Shown piece by piece: positions 1 to 8,375 of a stretch of DNA of 64,000 bases (its first letter is position 1; every line of letters starts with the position of its first letter). The notes below the pieces were generated by a model. The model was given only the letters and a program-made list of their open reading frames with translations, made no database searches and was not told the origin of the DNA. Made by a program: the position numbers and the translations under genes. The stretch is from positions 1 to 64,000 of the forward strand of contig JAFDVZ010000006.1 in assembly GCA_018268715.1 (NCBI GenBank), written 5' to 3'. This DNA comes from Acidobacteriota bacterium. GTDB taxonomy: Bacteria; Acidobacteriota; Terriglobia; Bryobacterales; Bryobacteraceae.

Positions 1-4
1 CCTG

Positions 5-39
5 ATAAAAGTGCGGAGCGGGTGTTGAGTCCGCTCCGC
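5..39 (-). terminator. Second copy of the same terminator
   Basis: This is the duplicate of the hairpin and T-run at 141-175, lying in the distal 136-bp repeat copy. It would act as a back-up terminator for the same minus-strand operon. Confidence 0.55.
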
Positions 40-140
40 TCAGGCTGATGAGCGAGGCCCCCCGCACGGGGACCGCTCACGGCAATCAGGAAGCACGAGG
101 CAAGGAGACTGGGCAGTTCATCGCGCGGCGACGCGCCCTG

Positions 141-175
141 ATAAAAGTGCGGAGCGGGTGTTGAGTCCGCTCCGC
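141..175 (-). terminator. Rho-independent terminator behind the DUF937/OmpA-like gene
   Basis: Read on the minus strand, a 9-bp GC stem (GCGGAGCGG pairing CCGCTCCGC, 9-nt loop) is followed by ACTTTTAT. This is the layout of an intrinsic terminator. It sits about 80 bp past the stop codon of the gene at 254-1267. Confidence 0.65.
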
Positions 176-253
176 TCAGGCTGATGAGCGAGGCCCCCCG
201 CACGGGGACCGCTCACGGCAATCAGGAAGCACGAGGCAAGGAGACTGGGCAGT

Positions 254-1267
254 TCATCGCGCGGCGACGCGCACTGACAGCGCCGGCCGGATCTCAGGGA
301 AGAGCCTTCCGGGCGCGACGCCTAATTGCACCAGGCGATCCACGGTGGCGCGAGGCTCCGGTCCGCCAACGGCGAGTTTCACCGTTGGATAGGCCTTGAG
401 GATGGCGGCGATGTTGGCGATTTGCGGCTCGGGATCCGCGTCGAGGGTGAACCATTCGGCGGTGTCGGCCGGTTCGTCCTGATCCTCGATGAAGGCGAGC
501 AGGCGATTTTCGACGCCGGTCCGGAGAAGACGAAGTGCGCCGCCGCCAGGGAGTTCCCTCCGATAGAAATCCCCGGCGGCAGGCGTCACGAGCGGGGATA
601 CGGTGGGCAGTTCCGTTCCCGGCCCGGACTGGTGAGGCGTGGGCGGGCGGTCGCGACCAGACCACCACCACAACCCCGCAGTCAAGAGCAAGCCGATCGC
701 CGATAGCGCCAGCGCCGCGCCTACGCCCTTCCCTTCCCGCGCGGCCGGTTGGCTGACGGTGGGCGGAATCAGATAGCCGCCGACCGCGCCGGCCTCCGAT
801 CCGAGCAGGGAGGCGAAGGCCTCGGCGTCGGTGGCGTCGTCACGAACGCGTTCGGCGAGCGCTTCCATCAGCAATGGGGCGGCGGCGGTCAGGATGGCGT
901 CGGCCGACACGGGGCTCACGTTGGCGATTCGCGCGACCGAGGCCGCTGTTTCCGCTCGACGGCCGCCCAGCGCCACCGTGAGGAACCGCGCGCCGCGGGG
1001 GACTGGCTGCGCGCGGTCGGACGCCGCGGCGGCCATTGTCCACGGGCGCTCCGCTTCGCCGGCAAGCAGTCGGATGCGGGTCATGAACGGGAGATCGCCC
1101 GAGCGCTGGGCGAGCGATTCGATCATGGACGCGACCGCCGCCTCCAGACCCCGCTTCACACCGTATTGGGTTTCGCCGAGCCGCGCCGCGAGCGGTCCCC
1201 AGACCGGCGGCAGCATCTGCTCGATCGACTCCATCAACGAATGCGCCAAACACACCTCACTGTGCAT
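254..1267 (-). CDS. DUF937 (YidB-like) membrane protein with degenerate OmpA-like C-terminus
   Basis: The protein has 337 aa. Residues about 10-170 are an alanine-rich helical region like DUF937/YidB proteins. A single membrane helix follows (about 181-203, ending WWW), then a proline-rich linker and a C-terminal stretch (about 270-330) with the pattern of an OmpA peptidoglycan-binding domain (LKAYPTVKLAVGG, then LVQLGVAPGRL). The usual NxxL and RxxxV residues of OmpA are eroded, so peptidoglycan binding is doubtful. It lies 87 bp behind the ECF sigma/NrsF-like pair on the same strand and is probably part of that envelope-stress set. The ATG at 1267 has GGGGA five bases upstream. A second in-frame ATG (residue 12) is possible. 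The function is not established for this family. The 3' end lies inside the 136-bp repeat. Confidence 0.7.
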   Translation of the reverse strand: MHSEVCLAHSLMESIEQMLPPVWGPLAARLGETQYGVKRGLEAAVASMIESLAQRSGDLPFMTRIRLLAGEAERPWTMAAAASDRAQPVPRGARFLTVALGGRRAETAASVARIANVSPVSADAILTAAAPLLMEALAERVRDDATDAEAFASLLGSEAGAVGGYLIPPTVSQPAAREGKGVGAALALSAIGLLLTAGLWWWSGRDRPPTPHQSGPGTELPTVSPLVTPAAGDFYRRELPGGGALRLLRTGVENRLLAFIEDQDEPADTAEWFTLDADPEPQIANIAAILKAYPTVKLAVGGPEPRATVDRLVQLGVAPGRLFPEIRPALSVRVAAR

Positions 1268-1354
1268 GTTTTCCCCGCGCGGCCTCCCTGCGCCGCCTTC
1301 CCGTAATGAGGGACACGGCGGGTTCGGGAAAAGTCACATGGAGGGGATGGAGCG

Positions 1355-2041
1355 CTACGATTTTCTGAAACGGCCGATGAGGGCGCCGACGGCGGCGGCC
1401 ACGATCAGCACGCCGGTGTGCCACACCATCTTGTGGGGCGCTTCGAAGTTGGCGCAGTGGATTTCGAGCATGACGGCGCCGGCCAGTCCGGCAAGCGCCC
1501 CCTGCGTCAATCCGGCGGCAGCGCGGTTCACCACATAGCCGCGACGCAGCCCCCACCATACGGCGGCGGCGGTGGGGATGGCGACGATGAGGCCGGCGCG
1601 CAGGCAGATGAGTCCCTGGGCGAGGAAGCGGGGCGTACGGTAGTCGTCGAAAGCGATCGAGTAAGCCGCGGTGAAGACGCTGGCGGCGATCGCGGGCATG
1701 GCCCAGGCGGGGGCGCGGCGGGGCGAACCGGGGATGGTCTCACGGACGGCGAACGTCGCGGCCAGCACGATGAGAACCGCGGCGGCCGGGAAGATGGCGA
1801 GCACCTGCGCCGCGCTCATAATGCGTACGCCGTACGCGCCGAGCGCGAGAGCGCTGACCACGGCGGCGGCGGCGCAGGTGGCCGCGGCGCGGGAAACGAG
1901 CGCGGCGGAGGAGGGCAAGGGGCGCACGGGCTCGACCGATGCGCCGAGGGTTCCAGCGATTCTGGCGAGCAGGGCTGGATCGACGGGCTCGGACGCCCGC
2001 GAGGCCTGGCCGAGGGCGCGGTCGACATCGTCGTGCTTCAT
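1355..2041 (-). CDS. NrsF-like (DUF1109) membrane anti-sigma factor
   Basis: The 228-aa protein has a short cytoplasmic N-terminus of about 50 residues and then about six hydrophobic segments. The C-terminal pattern, LEIHC followed by MVWHTGVLIVAA and a final GALIGRF, matches the NrsF/DUF1109 family. Known members hold a partner ECF sigma factor at the inner membrane and release it on heavy-metal or oxidative stress. The gene overlaps the upstream sigma factor gene by 4 bp (ATGA), so the two are translationally coupled, which supports a cognate pair. The single His-Cys in the last third (EIHC) is a plausible sensing site by analogy with the paired cysteines of the family; this is inference. 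Confidence 0.8.
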   Translation of the reverse strand: MKHDDVDRALGQASRASEPVDPALLARIAGTLGASVEPVRPLPSSAALVSRAAATCAAAAVVSALALGAYGVRIMSAAQVLAIFPAAAVLIVLAATFAVRETIPGSPRRAPAWAMPAIAASVFTAAYSIAFDDYRTPRFLAQGLICLRAGLIVAIPTAAAVWWGLRRGYVVNRAAAGLTQGALAGLAGAVMLEIHCANFEAPHKMVWHTGVLIVAAAVGALIGRFRKS

Positions 2042-2598
2042 GCCGCGCCTCCTTTCGCGCGTCCGCCAAGTCCCAGCGCCGTCAACTTCTCGCGGAGTCT
2101 GTCGTAGGCGCGATGCGCCTTCTGCTTCACCGAACCGACGCTGGAGGAGGTGGCGCGGGCTACCTCCTCGAGCGACATGTCCGCGACCTTCAGCATTGCG
2201 ATGACCTCGCGCTGGCTTTCGGGGAGGTCGGCGAGGAGGGTTTCGAGGTCCGGCATCGCGGACGGCGGGTCCGCGGCGGCGCGGCCGAAGTCCGCTCCAT
2301 CTTCCAGGGTATGCTCGCGCAGGGCGGTTCGCTGCGCCTTACGGTACTGATCTACGCGGATGTGACGGGCGATGGCGTAGAGCCACGGCAGGACGGGCTG
2401 GCCCGGACGGTAGGTGTGGCGCACCTGGTGGATGCGCAGCCAGGTTTCCTGCAGCAGGTCGTCGGCGTAACGGCGGCTGACCACCTGAGCGAGGAAGAAA
2501 CGATGCAACTGGGGACCGAGTCGATGGACCAATTCGGTGGCGGCGGCGGGGTCGCCCTGCTGATACCGGATCATTAGCGATTCCAGCGCCGCATCCAC
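2038..2598 (-). CDS. ECF-family RNA polymerase sigma factor
   Basis: The protein has 186 aa, the usual ECF length. Region 2 (about 25-85) has the core-binding and -10 recognition pattern DDLLQETWLRIH followed by PWLYAIARHIRVDQYRK. Region 4 (about 124-172) has LPESQREVIAMLK and a helix-turn-helix (MSLEEVA...SVGSVKQKAHRAYDRLR). There is no region 3, as expected for ECF factors. It is the first gene of a minus-strand set with a DUF1109/NrsF-like anti-sigma (4-bp overlap) and the DUF937/OmpA-like gene. It resembles the SigF/NrsF pairs of proteobacteria. It probably also drives its own operon, but no promoter consensus could be assigned by eye. Confidence 0.9.
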   Translation of the reverse strand: MDAALESLMIRYQQGDPAAATELVHRLGPQLHRFFLAQVVSRRYADDLLQETWLRIHQVRHTYRPGQPVLPWLYAIARHIRVDQYRKAQRTALREHTLEDGADFGRAAADPPSAMPDLETLLADLPESQREVIAMLKVADMSLEEVARATSSSVGSVKQKAHRAYDRLREKLTALGLGGRAKGGAA

Positions 2599-2653
2599 TT
2601 ACTCGATTGTAGGGCGGACCGGCGACGGTTCGCTGGTCCGCCCCCACGCGCGG

Positions 2654-3724
2654 TTACCGGATGATGGCCGCGCCGTTGATCGCGCCGGGGATCTTCACCG
2701 CGAACATCAGCTCGAGCTCGCCTTCCGAATCGATCTTGAACAGCGAAGCGTTCGAGGTGACGCCGTCGCCGCCGTCGATGACGCCGAGCAGGTTGCCGAC
2801 CGCCGTCAGATCCGTGGGGCCGCCCGTCAGACGCGCCGCGGCGGGCTTGTCGTAGAACACGTTCGTATCACTCACCAGGTAGCGCAGGATCTGCTTGCCC
2901 GGCGTGTCGGCCGAGTACAGGAACTGGCCCGACAGCGCGTTCCAGCACGGGGCGTGGAGGAACTTGCCGGAGCCGTCGACGAAGGGCGTGGGACCGCCGG
3001 CGCTCGAAACCACCTGGCCGTTGCGGATCAGCACTTCCATGTCGGAGTGGGCGATGGTCAGGTAGATATTGGCGCCACGGCCGATGACGCCGAACGGGGT
3101 GTCGTTGTTCGGGAAGGCGGGCAGCACGACCGGATGGCTGGGCCCGGTGATGCCGGCGCCGTTGGCGGTGGACACGTCGAGGATGGCGACGCTGCCGCTC
3201 TTTTCAACATAGAAGGCCCCGCCGTCGAAGGACACGATCTGGGCGGCGCTCTTGTCGGCGCGCACCAGCGTGACCATGCCATCGGCGTCCTTCATGACGT
3301 CGGTTCCGTAGACGGGGAACGATTCGGCCGTGGTGAGACCGAGCACCAGCAGGTGGCCGTGGCCGAAGGCGACCGAGACGGGTTGCGAGGCGGTCTTAAT
3401 GAGTTGCGTGGGCTGCATGGAGTCGCCGCGACGGGCGAAAACGGTTACATTGCCGGAGGCGAAGTTCACGGCCGCGGCGAGCGGGCCTTCGGCGGCGACT
3501 CCGCCGGCGTTGCCGCCCACTCCGCCCGATCCGCCCGTGGGCACGTAGGTGGTCTGTCCAGTGCGTGAATTCACAACGGCCAGATAGTTGGCGGCGCCGT
3601 TCGTGATGGTGAGAAACAACGGGGCCGATCCCTGCGCCTTCGACGCGGCCGGGAGGGTGGATTCCGCCGCGAACGCGAACACCGGCGCCAACGCAAGCGC
3701 CCAGAGCTTGTGTGCTTTGAACAT
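2654..3724 (-). CDS. Secreted beta-propeller-like protein of unknown function
   Basis: The protein has 356 aa from an ATG at 3724 that has AAGGAGA three bases upstream, so this start is preferred over an in-frame one 15 codons earlier. A Sec signal peptide (KAHKLWALALAPVFAFA) is followed by a repeating pattern of short beta strands with terms such as NYLAVVNSRTGQTTYVPTG and QILRYLVSDTN. This suggests a seven-bladed propeller or lactonase-like fold. No catalytic residues could be named. It is transcribed away from the hox operon and does not share a strand with it. Similar secreted propellers are common in soil Acidobacteriota; the role is unknown. Confidence 0.65.
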   Translation of the reverse strand: MFKAHKLWALALAPVFAFAAESTLPAASKAQGSAPLFLTITNGAANYLAVVNSRTGQTTYVPTGGSGGVGGNAGGVAAEGPLAAAVNFASGNVTVFARRGDSMQPTQLIKTASQPVSVAFGHGHLLVLGLTTAESFPVYGTDVMKDADGMVTLVRADKSAAQIVSFDGGAFYVEKSGSVAILDVSTANGAGITGPSHPVVLPAFPNNDTPFGVIGRGANIYLTIAHSDMEVLIRNGQVVSSAGGPTPFVDGSGKFLHAPCWNALSGQFLYSADTPGKQILRYLVSDTNVFYDKPAAARLTGGPTDLTAVGNLLGVIDGGDGVTSNASLFKIDSEGELELMFAVKIPGAINGAAIIR

Positions 3725-3939
3725 GATTCTCCTTAGGTTTCTTGTGAACCGGCGGCCGCCTGGTTTCATGGGTGTATTCGCTGCGAGGGGCGTGTCGAGT
3801 TACGGAGGCTGCAAAAAAATCGTACAGGCGGGGCGCAACATGGGGCGGCGCGCGATCGTTGGAATTTACCACACCCCGGTGGCGTTTTGGAGCCACTAAT
3901 GAATAATGAGATCGTATTCTCTGTTTTGAAAGGAGCGGA

Positions 3940-4479
3940 ATGCCGAACAATACGGTCCACGATCAGCCCGATGCGGCGGAACGTGCCTTCATTGACCAGG
4001 CTATCGCCAAACGAAGCGGAAGCCCGGGCGCACTGCTGGGCATCCTCGAGGACGTCCAGGAACACCATCCGAAGAGGTATCTGACGGCTTCGACGCTACG
4101 ATATATTGGCGCCAAAACCAACATCCCGTTGTCGCAGATCTACAGCGTGGCGACGTTCTATGCGCTCTTCAACCTGGAGCCGCAGGGCGATCACACCGTG
4201 TGCATCTGCCGGGGCACGGCCTGTCATACTCGCGGGTCGCGCAATCTGCTGGAGAGCCTGAAGCTGGAATTGGGCCTCGAGGAGAACGGAGATGGGAGCG
4301 ACGCGGACAAGGTTTCCTTCACCACCAAGGACGGCAAGTTCACCGTGCGCACGGTGGCCTGCTTCGGCCAGTGCGCGCTCGCGCCGGTGGTGGAGATCGA
4401 CCACCGCATCAGCGGCCACGTGAACGAGCGCACCTTGCAGCGCGAAGTGAACGTGCTCGAGAAGGAGGAGGCCGACTGA
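3940..4479 (+). CDS. hoxE: HoxE/NuoE-like [2Fe-2S] subunit of NAD-linked hydrogenase
   Basis: The 179-aa protein is of the 24-kDa NuoE/HoxE family. It passes electrons between the flavin subunit and the iron-sulfur chain. The four [2Fe-2S] ligands are C90, C95, C141 and C145 (CRGTAC, CFGQC) in a thioredoxin-like fold. The helical N-terminus (about 15-80) has the usual ILEDVQEHHP...LSQIYSVATFYALF pattern. AAAGGAG lies four bases before the ATG. It is the first gene of the hox operon and its stop overlaps the start of the next gene by 1 bp (TGATG). The 215-bp gap to the divergent gene must hold the operon promoter; a short inverted repeat GTGGC/GCCAC sits at 3879-3896. Confidence 0.9.
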   Translation: MPNNTVHDQPDAAERAFIDQAIAKRSGSPGALLGILEDVQEHHPKRYLTASTLRYIGAKTNIPLSQIYSVATFYALFNLEPQGDHTVCICRGTACHTRGSRNLLESLKLELGLEENGDGSDADKVSFTTKDGKFTVRTVACFGQCALAPVVEIDHRISGHVNERTLQREVNVLEKEEAD

Positions 4480-7400
4480 TGCCGCGCATTCAAGATATCG
4501 GCACCTTCAACGAAGTCCGCGAATCCGGCATGGCGAAGCTTGTGCCGCCGGTTCCGCGCATCGGCATCGGCATGGGCACGTGCGGCCGCGGCAATGGCGC
4601 GGAGGGCGTCTACCACGGATTCGCGGAGGCCATCGACCGCACCGGCGCGGAAGTGGTGCTCGCCAACCTGGGCTGTTTCGGCTGCTGTTCGGAAGAACCG
4701 ATCGTGAACATCCGCGTGCCGGGGCGTCCGCTGATTCTGCTGCACCAGGTGCAGGCGGACGACTGCAAGCGGATCCTGACCGACATCACCACCGGCAAGC
4801 TGACTCCCGATCGCGTGTATTGCAAGATCGAGGAGTGGGACCACATCACCACCCACATCCGCTACGGGCCGGGCTATCCGGAGATCCCGCACTGGCACGA
4901 GGTTCCGTTCTTCAAAGGCCAGAAGAAGATCGTGCTGCGCAATTGCGGTTTCATCAATCCCGACGACATTGAAGAGTACATCGCGGTGGGCGGCTATCAG
5001 GCGCTTTATAAAGTCCTGATCGACAACCGGCCGGAGATGGTGATCGAGCAGATCAAGGCGTCGAAACTGCGCGGGCGCGGCGGCGCGGGCTATCTGACGG
5101 GCAACAAGTGGGAGTTCATGGCGCGCGCCAAGGCGGAGCAGAAGTACGTCATCTGCAACGCCGACGAGGGCGATCCCGGCGCGTACATGAATCGCAACGA
5201 GATCGAGAGCGACCCGCATTCGCTGCTGGAAGGCATGATCATCGGCGGGTACGTGATGGGCGCGACGCAGGGCATCGTGTACGTCCGCGCCGAGTATCCG
5301 CTGGCCGTGCATCGGCTGACGCGGGCCGTCGAACAGGCGCGCGAATACGGCATGCTGGGGCAGGACATCCTGGGCCGCGGCTTCAGCTTCGACATACAGA
5401 TTGTCGAGGGCGCGGGCGCGTTTGTGTGCGGCGAGGAGACGGCGCTCATCGCGTCGCTTGAAGGCTATGCGGGGCGTCCACGGCCGAGGCCTCCGTTCCC
5501 GGCGCAGAAGGGTTTGTGGGGCATGCCCACGAACATCAACAACGTCGAGACCTGGTACAACGTGGCGCCCATCGTCATGAAGGGGCCGGCGTGGTTCACC
5601 GAGACCGGGTCGCCCAAGAGCGCGGGGACCAAGGTGTTCTCGCTGGTGGGCAAGGTGCATAGCACGGGTCTGGTGGAGTTGCCGCTGGGCACGCCGCTGA
5701 AGACGCTGGTGTACGACATCGGCGAGGGCGGGGTGAATGGGCGGTCGATCAAGGCCGTGCAGTCCGGCGGACCTTCGGGCGGGTGCATCCCGCAGGAGAT
5801 GTTCGACACGCCGGTGGATTACGAGAGTCTGGCGCAGTTGGGCGCCATCATGGGCTCCGGCGGCATGGTGGTGATGGATGAAGACAACTGCATGGTGGAC
5901 GTGTCGAGGTTCTTCCTCGAGTTCACGCATTCGGAGTCGTGCGGCAAGTGCGTGCCGTGCCGCGTGGGGTTGAACAAGGCCCTGCGCATTCTGAACGCGT
6001 TCACCGAAGGCAATGCGACGTCGCAGCATCTGGAGGTGCTTGACGAGTTGGGCCGCATGATCCGCGATTGCTCGCTGTGCGGGTTGGGACAGTCGGCGCC
6101 GAATCCGGTGCTGACCACGATGCGGCACTTCCGGCATGAGTTCGAGGACCACATCCTGGCGCATCGCTGCCGCGCGGGGGTGTGTCAGGAACTGGCGCTG
6201 TCGCCCTGCGAGAATAGCTGTCCGCTGCACATGAATATTCCGCGGTTCCTGCAGCTTTACAAGGAAGGCCGGCTGGAGGAGGCGTTTGAAAGCGTCATCA
6301 TGGACAATCCGCTGCCGGCTTCGACGGGGCGGGTGTGCCAGCATCCGTGCGACAACCGCTGCCGGCGCCAGAGCATCGACGAAGCGGTGAACATGCGCGA
6401 CGTGCACCGGTTCATCGCGGATTCCGTGCTGCTGTCGGACAAGTACGAAGACGCCGTGGCGCGCATTGTGGCGCGGCGCATGGAGCCCACCGGACGCAAG
6501 ATCGCCATCGCGGGCGCGGGTCCGACGGGGCTGACGTGCGCGTTCTATATGGCCATGCTGGGCCATTCGGTGACCATCATCGAATCGCAGCCGGCGCCGG
6601 GCGGCATGTTGCGCTACGCGCTGCCGGAGTATCGCCTGCCGAAGACCGTGCTCGACCGCGAGATCGGGTTGATCGAGAAGCTGGGCGTGCAGTTTGCGTA
6701 CAACCAGCGGGTGGGCTTCGACGTGCCGTTGAATGAGCTCGACGACAACTACGACGCCGTGTTCATCGCCATCGGAACGTGGAAGGAGAGCTGGCTGTAC
6801 CTGGCCGGCACGGAGTTGAAGGGCGTGTATCCGGCGCTCAACTTCCTGGAGATGGTGGCCAAGGGCGAGTCCGTGAAGCTGGGCAAACGCGTGGCGGTGA
6901 TCGGCGGCGGCAACGCGGCCATCGATTCCGCGCGCACGGCCATGCGCATGGGCGCCGAGGTCAACATCATCTACCGGCGCGAACGCAAGGACATGCCGGC
7001 CATCGAGGAAGAGACCGAGGCCGCGCGTCAGGAAGGCGCCAGGTTCTCGTTCCTGGCCGCGCCGCATCGGATCATCGGCGGTCCCGATGGTTCGGTGAAG
7101 GCGATCGAGGTGGTGAAGACGCGGCTGGGCGAGTACGATTCGTCGGGACGGCGGAAACCCGTGCTGACCGACGAGATCCAGCGCTTTGACTGCGACGCCG
7201 TGGTGCTGGCGGTGGGCGAGGTGCTCGATCTCGACTTCGCGCGGGCCTCCGGTTTGCAGATCAAGGAGAGCGGCACGATCGATTACGACCGGTTCTCGCT
7301 CGAGACCAGCCGTCCGCGGTTCTATGCGGGCGGAGACGCGATCAGCGGGGCCTCCAACGTGTCGAACGCCATGGGCTACGGCAAGAAGGCCGCGCGCATC

Positions 7401-7649
7401 ATGGACGAGCGGCTGATGGGCGTCCAGCGGTGGCACGATGTCTTCCCGTCGTTTGAGTACGACCGCACCGTGCCGCATGAGACGTCGCAGTGCCGGCGTC
7501 ACGCAGGGCATCACATTCCGGTCTCGATTCGCATGCGGGCGGCTGATTCAATCTTCCCCGAAGTGGTGGACGGATTGACTCCGCTCGAGGCGACCGAGGA
7601 GGCGAATCGCTGTCTGCGGTGCGATGTGAAGACGGTGGGGGCTCACTAA
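4479..7649 (+). CDS. hoxF: HoxF/NuoF diaphorase fused to a GltD/NfnB-type NADPH-FAD module
   Basis: The protein has 1056 aa against about 530-600 for ordinary HoxF. The start ATG overlaps the hoxE stop and has GAAGGAGGAG upstream. Order: N-terminal thioredoxin-like 2Fe-2S domain (C35, C66 in GCFGCC); NuoF core with the FMN/NADH motif GRGGAGYLTGNKW (about 198) and NADEGDPGAYMNR (about 227); SLBB; 4Fe-4S motif SCGKCVPCRVG (about 486) with CSLCGLG (about 530). It then continues without a stop into a complete GltD-like part: two cysteine clusters (CENSC about 576; CQHPCDNRC about 620), FAD Rossmann motif GAGPTG (about 677), NAD(P)H motif GGGNAAIDSA (about 809) with YRRERKDMPA, the arginine pair that prefers NADPH in GltD/NfnB, and the closing FAD motif GGDAISGASNV (about 950). 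Inference: the hydrogenase may exchange electrons with both NAD(H) and NADP(H), or bifurcate. Confidence 0.9.
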   Translation: MPRIQDIGTFNEVRESGMAKLVPPVPRIGIGMGTCGRGNGAEGVYHGFAEAIDRTGAEVVLANLGCFGCCSEEPIVNIRVPGRPLILLHQVQADDCKRILTDITTGKLTPDRVYCKIEEWDHITTHIRYGPGYPEIPHWHEVPFFKGQKKIVLRNCGFINPDDIEEYIAVGGYQALYKVLIDNRPEMVIEQIKASKLRGRGGAGYLTGNKWEFMARAKAEQKYVICNADEGDPGAYMNRNEIESDPHSLLEGMIIGGYVMGATQGIVYVRAEYPLAVHRLTRAVEQAREYGMLGQDILGRGFSFDIQIVEGAGAFVCGEETALIASLEGYAGRPRPRPPFPAQKGLWGMPTNINNVETWYNVAPIVMKGPAWFTETGSPKSAGTKVFSLVGKVHSTGLVELPLGTPLKTLVYDIGEGGVNGRSIKAVQSGGPSGGCIPQEMFDTPVDYESLAQLGAIMGSGGMVVMDEDNCMVDVSRFFLEFTHSESCGKCVPCRVGLNKALRILNAFTEGNATSQHLEVLDELGRMIRDCSLCGLGQSAPNPVLTTMRHFRHEFEDHILAHRCRAGVCQELALSPCENSCPLHMNIPRFLQLYKEGRLEEAFESVIMDNPLPASTGRVCQHPCDNRCRRQSIDEAVNMRDVHRFIADSVLLSDKYEDAVARIVARRMEPTGRKIAIAGAGPTGLTCAFYMAMLGHSVTIIESQPAPGGMLRYALPEYRLPKTVLDREIGLIEKLGVQFAYNQRVGFDVPLNELDDNYDAVFIAIGTWKESWLYLAGTELKGVYPALNFLEMVAKGESVKLGKRVAVIGGGNAAIDSARTAMRMGAEVNIIYRRERKDMPAIEEETEAARQEGARFSFLAAPHRIIGGPDGSVKAIEVVKTRLGEYDSSGRRKPVLTDEIQRFDCDAVVLAVGEVLDLDFARASGLQIKESGTIDYDRFSLETSRPRFYAGGDAISGASNVSNAMGYGKKAARIMDERLMGVQRWHDVFPSFEYDRTVPHETSQCRRHAGHHIPVSIRMRAADSIFPEVVDGLTPLEATEEANRCLRCDVKTVGAH

Positions 7650-7661
7650 AGGAGGCGGCCA

Positions 7662-8375
7662 GTGACACAGAAGAAACTCTCAGTCCGAATCGATGGAGAA
7701 CTGGTGAACGCCACCGAAGGGCAATCCATATTGCAGGTGGCGCGGGCGGCGGGCAAGTACATTCCGACGCTGTGCTACCTGGAGGGCCTGTCCTCAGTGG
7801 GCGCGTGCCGGCTGTGCATCGTGGAGGTGTCGGGCAGCGGACGGCTGCTGCCCGCCTGCACCACGCCCGTCCAGGACGGCATGTCGGTGACGACGAATTC
7901 GCCCAAGCTGGCGCGCTATCGCCGCATCACGCTCGAGCTGCTGTTCGCCGAACGAAACCACACCTGCTCGGTGTGCGTGTCGAACGGCAATTGCGAGTTG
8001 CAGGCGATGGCGAAGACGCTGGGCGTCACCAGCATCCGCTATCCGCATAACTTTCCGAAACTGCCGGTGGACCTGTCGCACACGCGCTACGTGCTGGACC
8101 ACAACCGCTGCATACTGTGTACGCGTTGCGTGCGGGTGTGCGCGGAGGTGGAAGGCGCGCACGTGTGGGCGGTGACGGCTCGCGGCATTCAATCAAAGAT
8201 CGTGAGCGACCTGAATCAGCAGTGGGGCGAGGCGTCCAACTGCACCTCCTGCGGCAAGTGCGTGCAGGCGTGCCCCACCGGCGCGCTGGCCGAGAAAGGC
8301 TTCGCCGTCGAGGAGATGACCAAGCGCAGCGATCATATCTCGATGATCGCCGGCCGCAAAGGAGTTCACGCATGA
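7662..8375 (+). CDS. hoxU: HoxU/NuoG-N-like iron-sulfur subunit of the hydrogenase
   Basis: The protein has 237 aa, starting at GTG (7662) with AAAGGAGG at 7648-7655. A plant-type [2Fe-2S] domain has ligands C38, C49, C52 and C66. A His-Cys3 cluster site follows (H100, C102, C105, C111), then two ferredoxin-type 4Fe-4S motifs (C150, C153, C156, C160 and C194, C197, C200, C204). This is the full cluster set of HoxU and of the NuoG N-terminus. It wires the diaphorase HoxEF to the hydrogenase HoxYH in the cytoplasm. It overlaps hoxY by 4 bp (ATGA). Confidence 0.92.
   Translation: MTQKKLSVRIDGELVNATEGQSILQVARAAGKYIPTLCYLEGLSSVGACRLCIVEVSGSGRLLPACTTPVQDGMSVTTNSPKLARYRRITLELLFAERNHTCSVCVSNGNCELQAMAKTLGVTSIRYPHNFPKLPVDLSHTRYVLDHNRCILCTRCVRVCAEVEGAHVWAVTARGIQSKIVSDLNQQWGEASNCTSCGKCVQACPTGALAEKGFAVEEMTKRSDHISMIAGRKGVHA

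Larger units (their letters stand above)
1..272. repeat. Two tandem copies of a 136-bp element
   Basis: Copies at 1-136 and 137-272 are identical by eye; similarity to a third copy stops at 273. Each copy carries the last codons and stop of the neighbouring minus-strand gene (TGA complement at 254-256, equivalent at 118-120) plus about 117 bp of downstream DNA. Each unit has a perfect 9-bp inverted repeat (13-21/31-39; 149-157/167-175) and a second imperfect GC hairpin (50-78; 186-214). CCTGAT (1-6; 137-142) and ATCAGG (85-90; 221-226) could close both into a three-way junction. The array touches the window edge, so the copy number is a minimum. It may be a true duplication or an assembly artefact at a contig end. 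Confidence 0.9.

Noticed and set aside
46-90. CTGATGA on the plus strand followed by a GC hairpin, similar to a hammerhead ribozyme core (also in the second copy at 182-226).
   Set aside because: The hairpin that would be stem II is not followed by the required GAAA, and no cleavage-site stem with a UH is present.
4224-7514. A 1096-codon open frame on the minus strand opposite hoxF.
   Set aside because: It is the complement of a gene with clear enzyme motifs. The product is His/Arg-rich low complexity with no domain, a common by-product of high-GC codon bias. The same applies to 8779-10332, 14749-16650, 17618-19495 and 29617-31221.
4479-7649. hoxF and a separate gltD gene joined only by an error.
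   Set aside because: There is no stop, start site or frame change between the two parts, and the junction (about residues 560-580) reads as a smooth linker. A sequencing error cannot be fully excluded.
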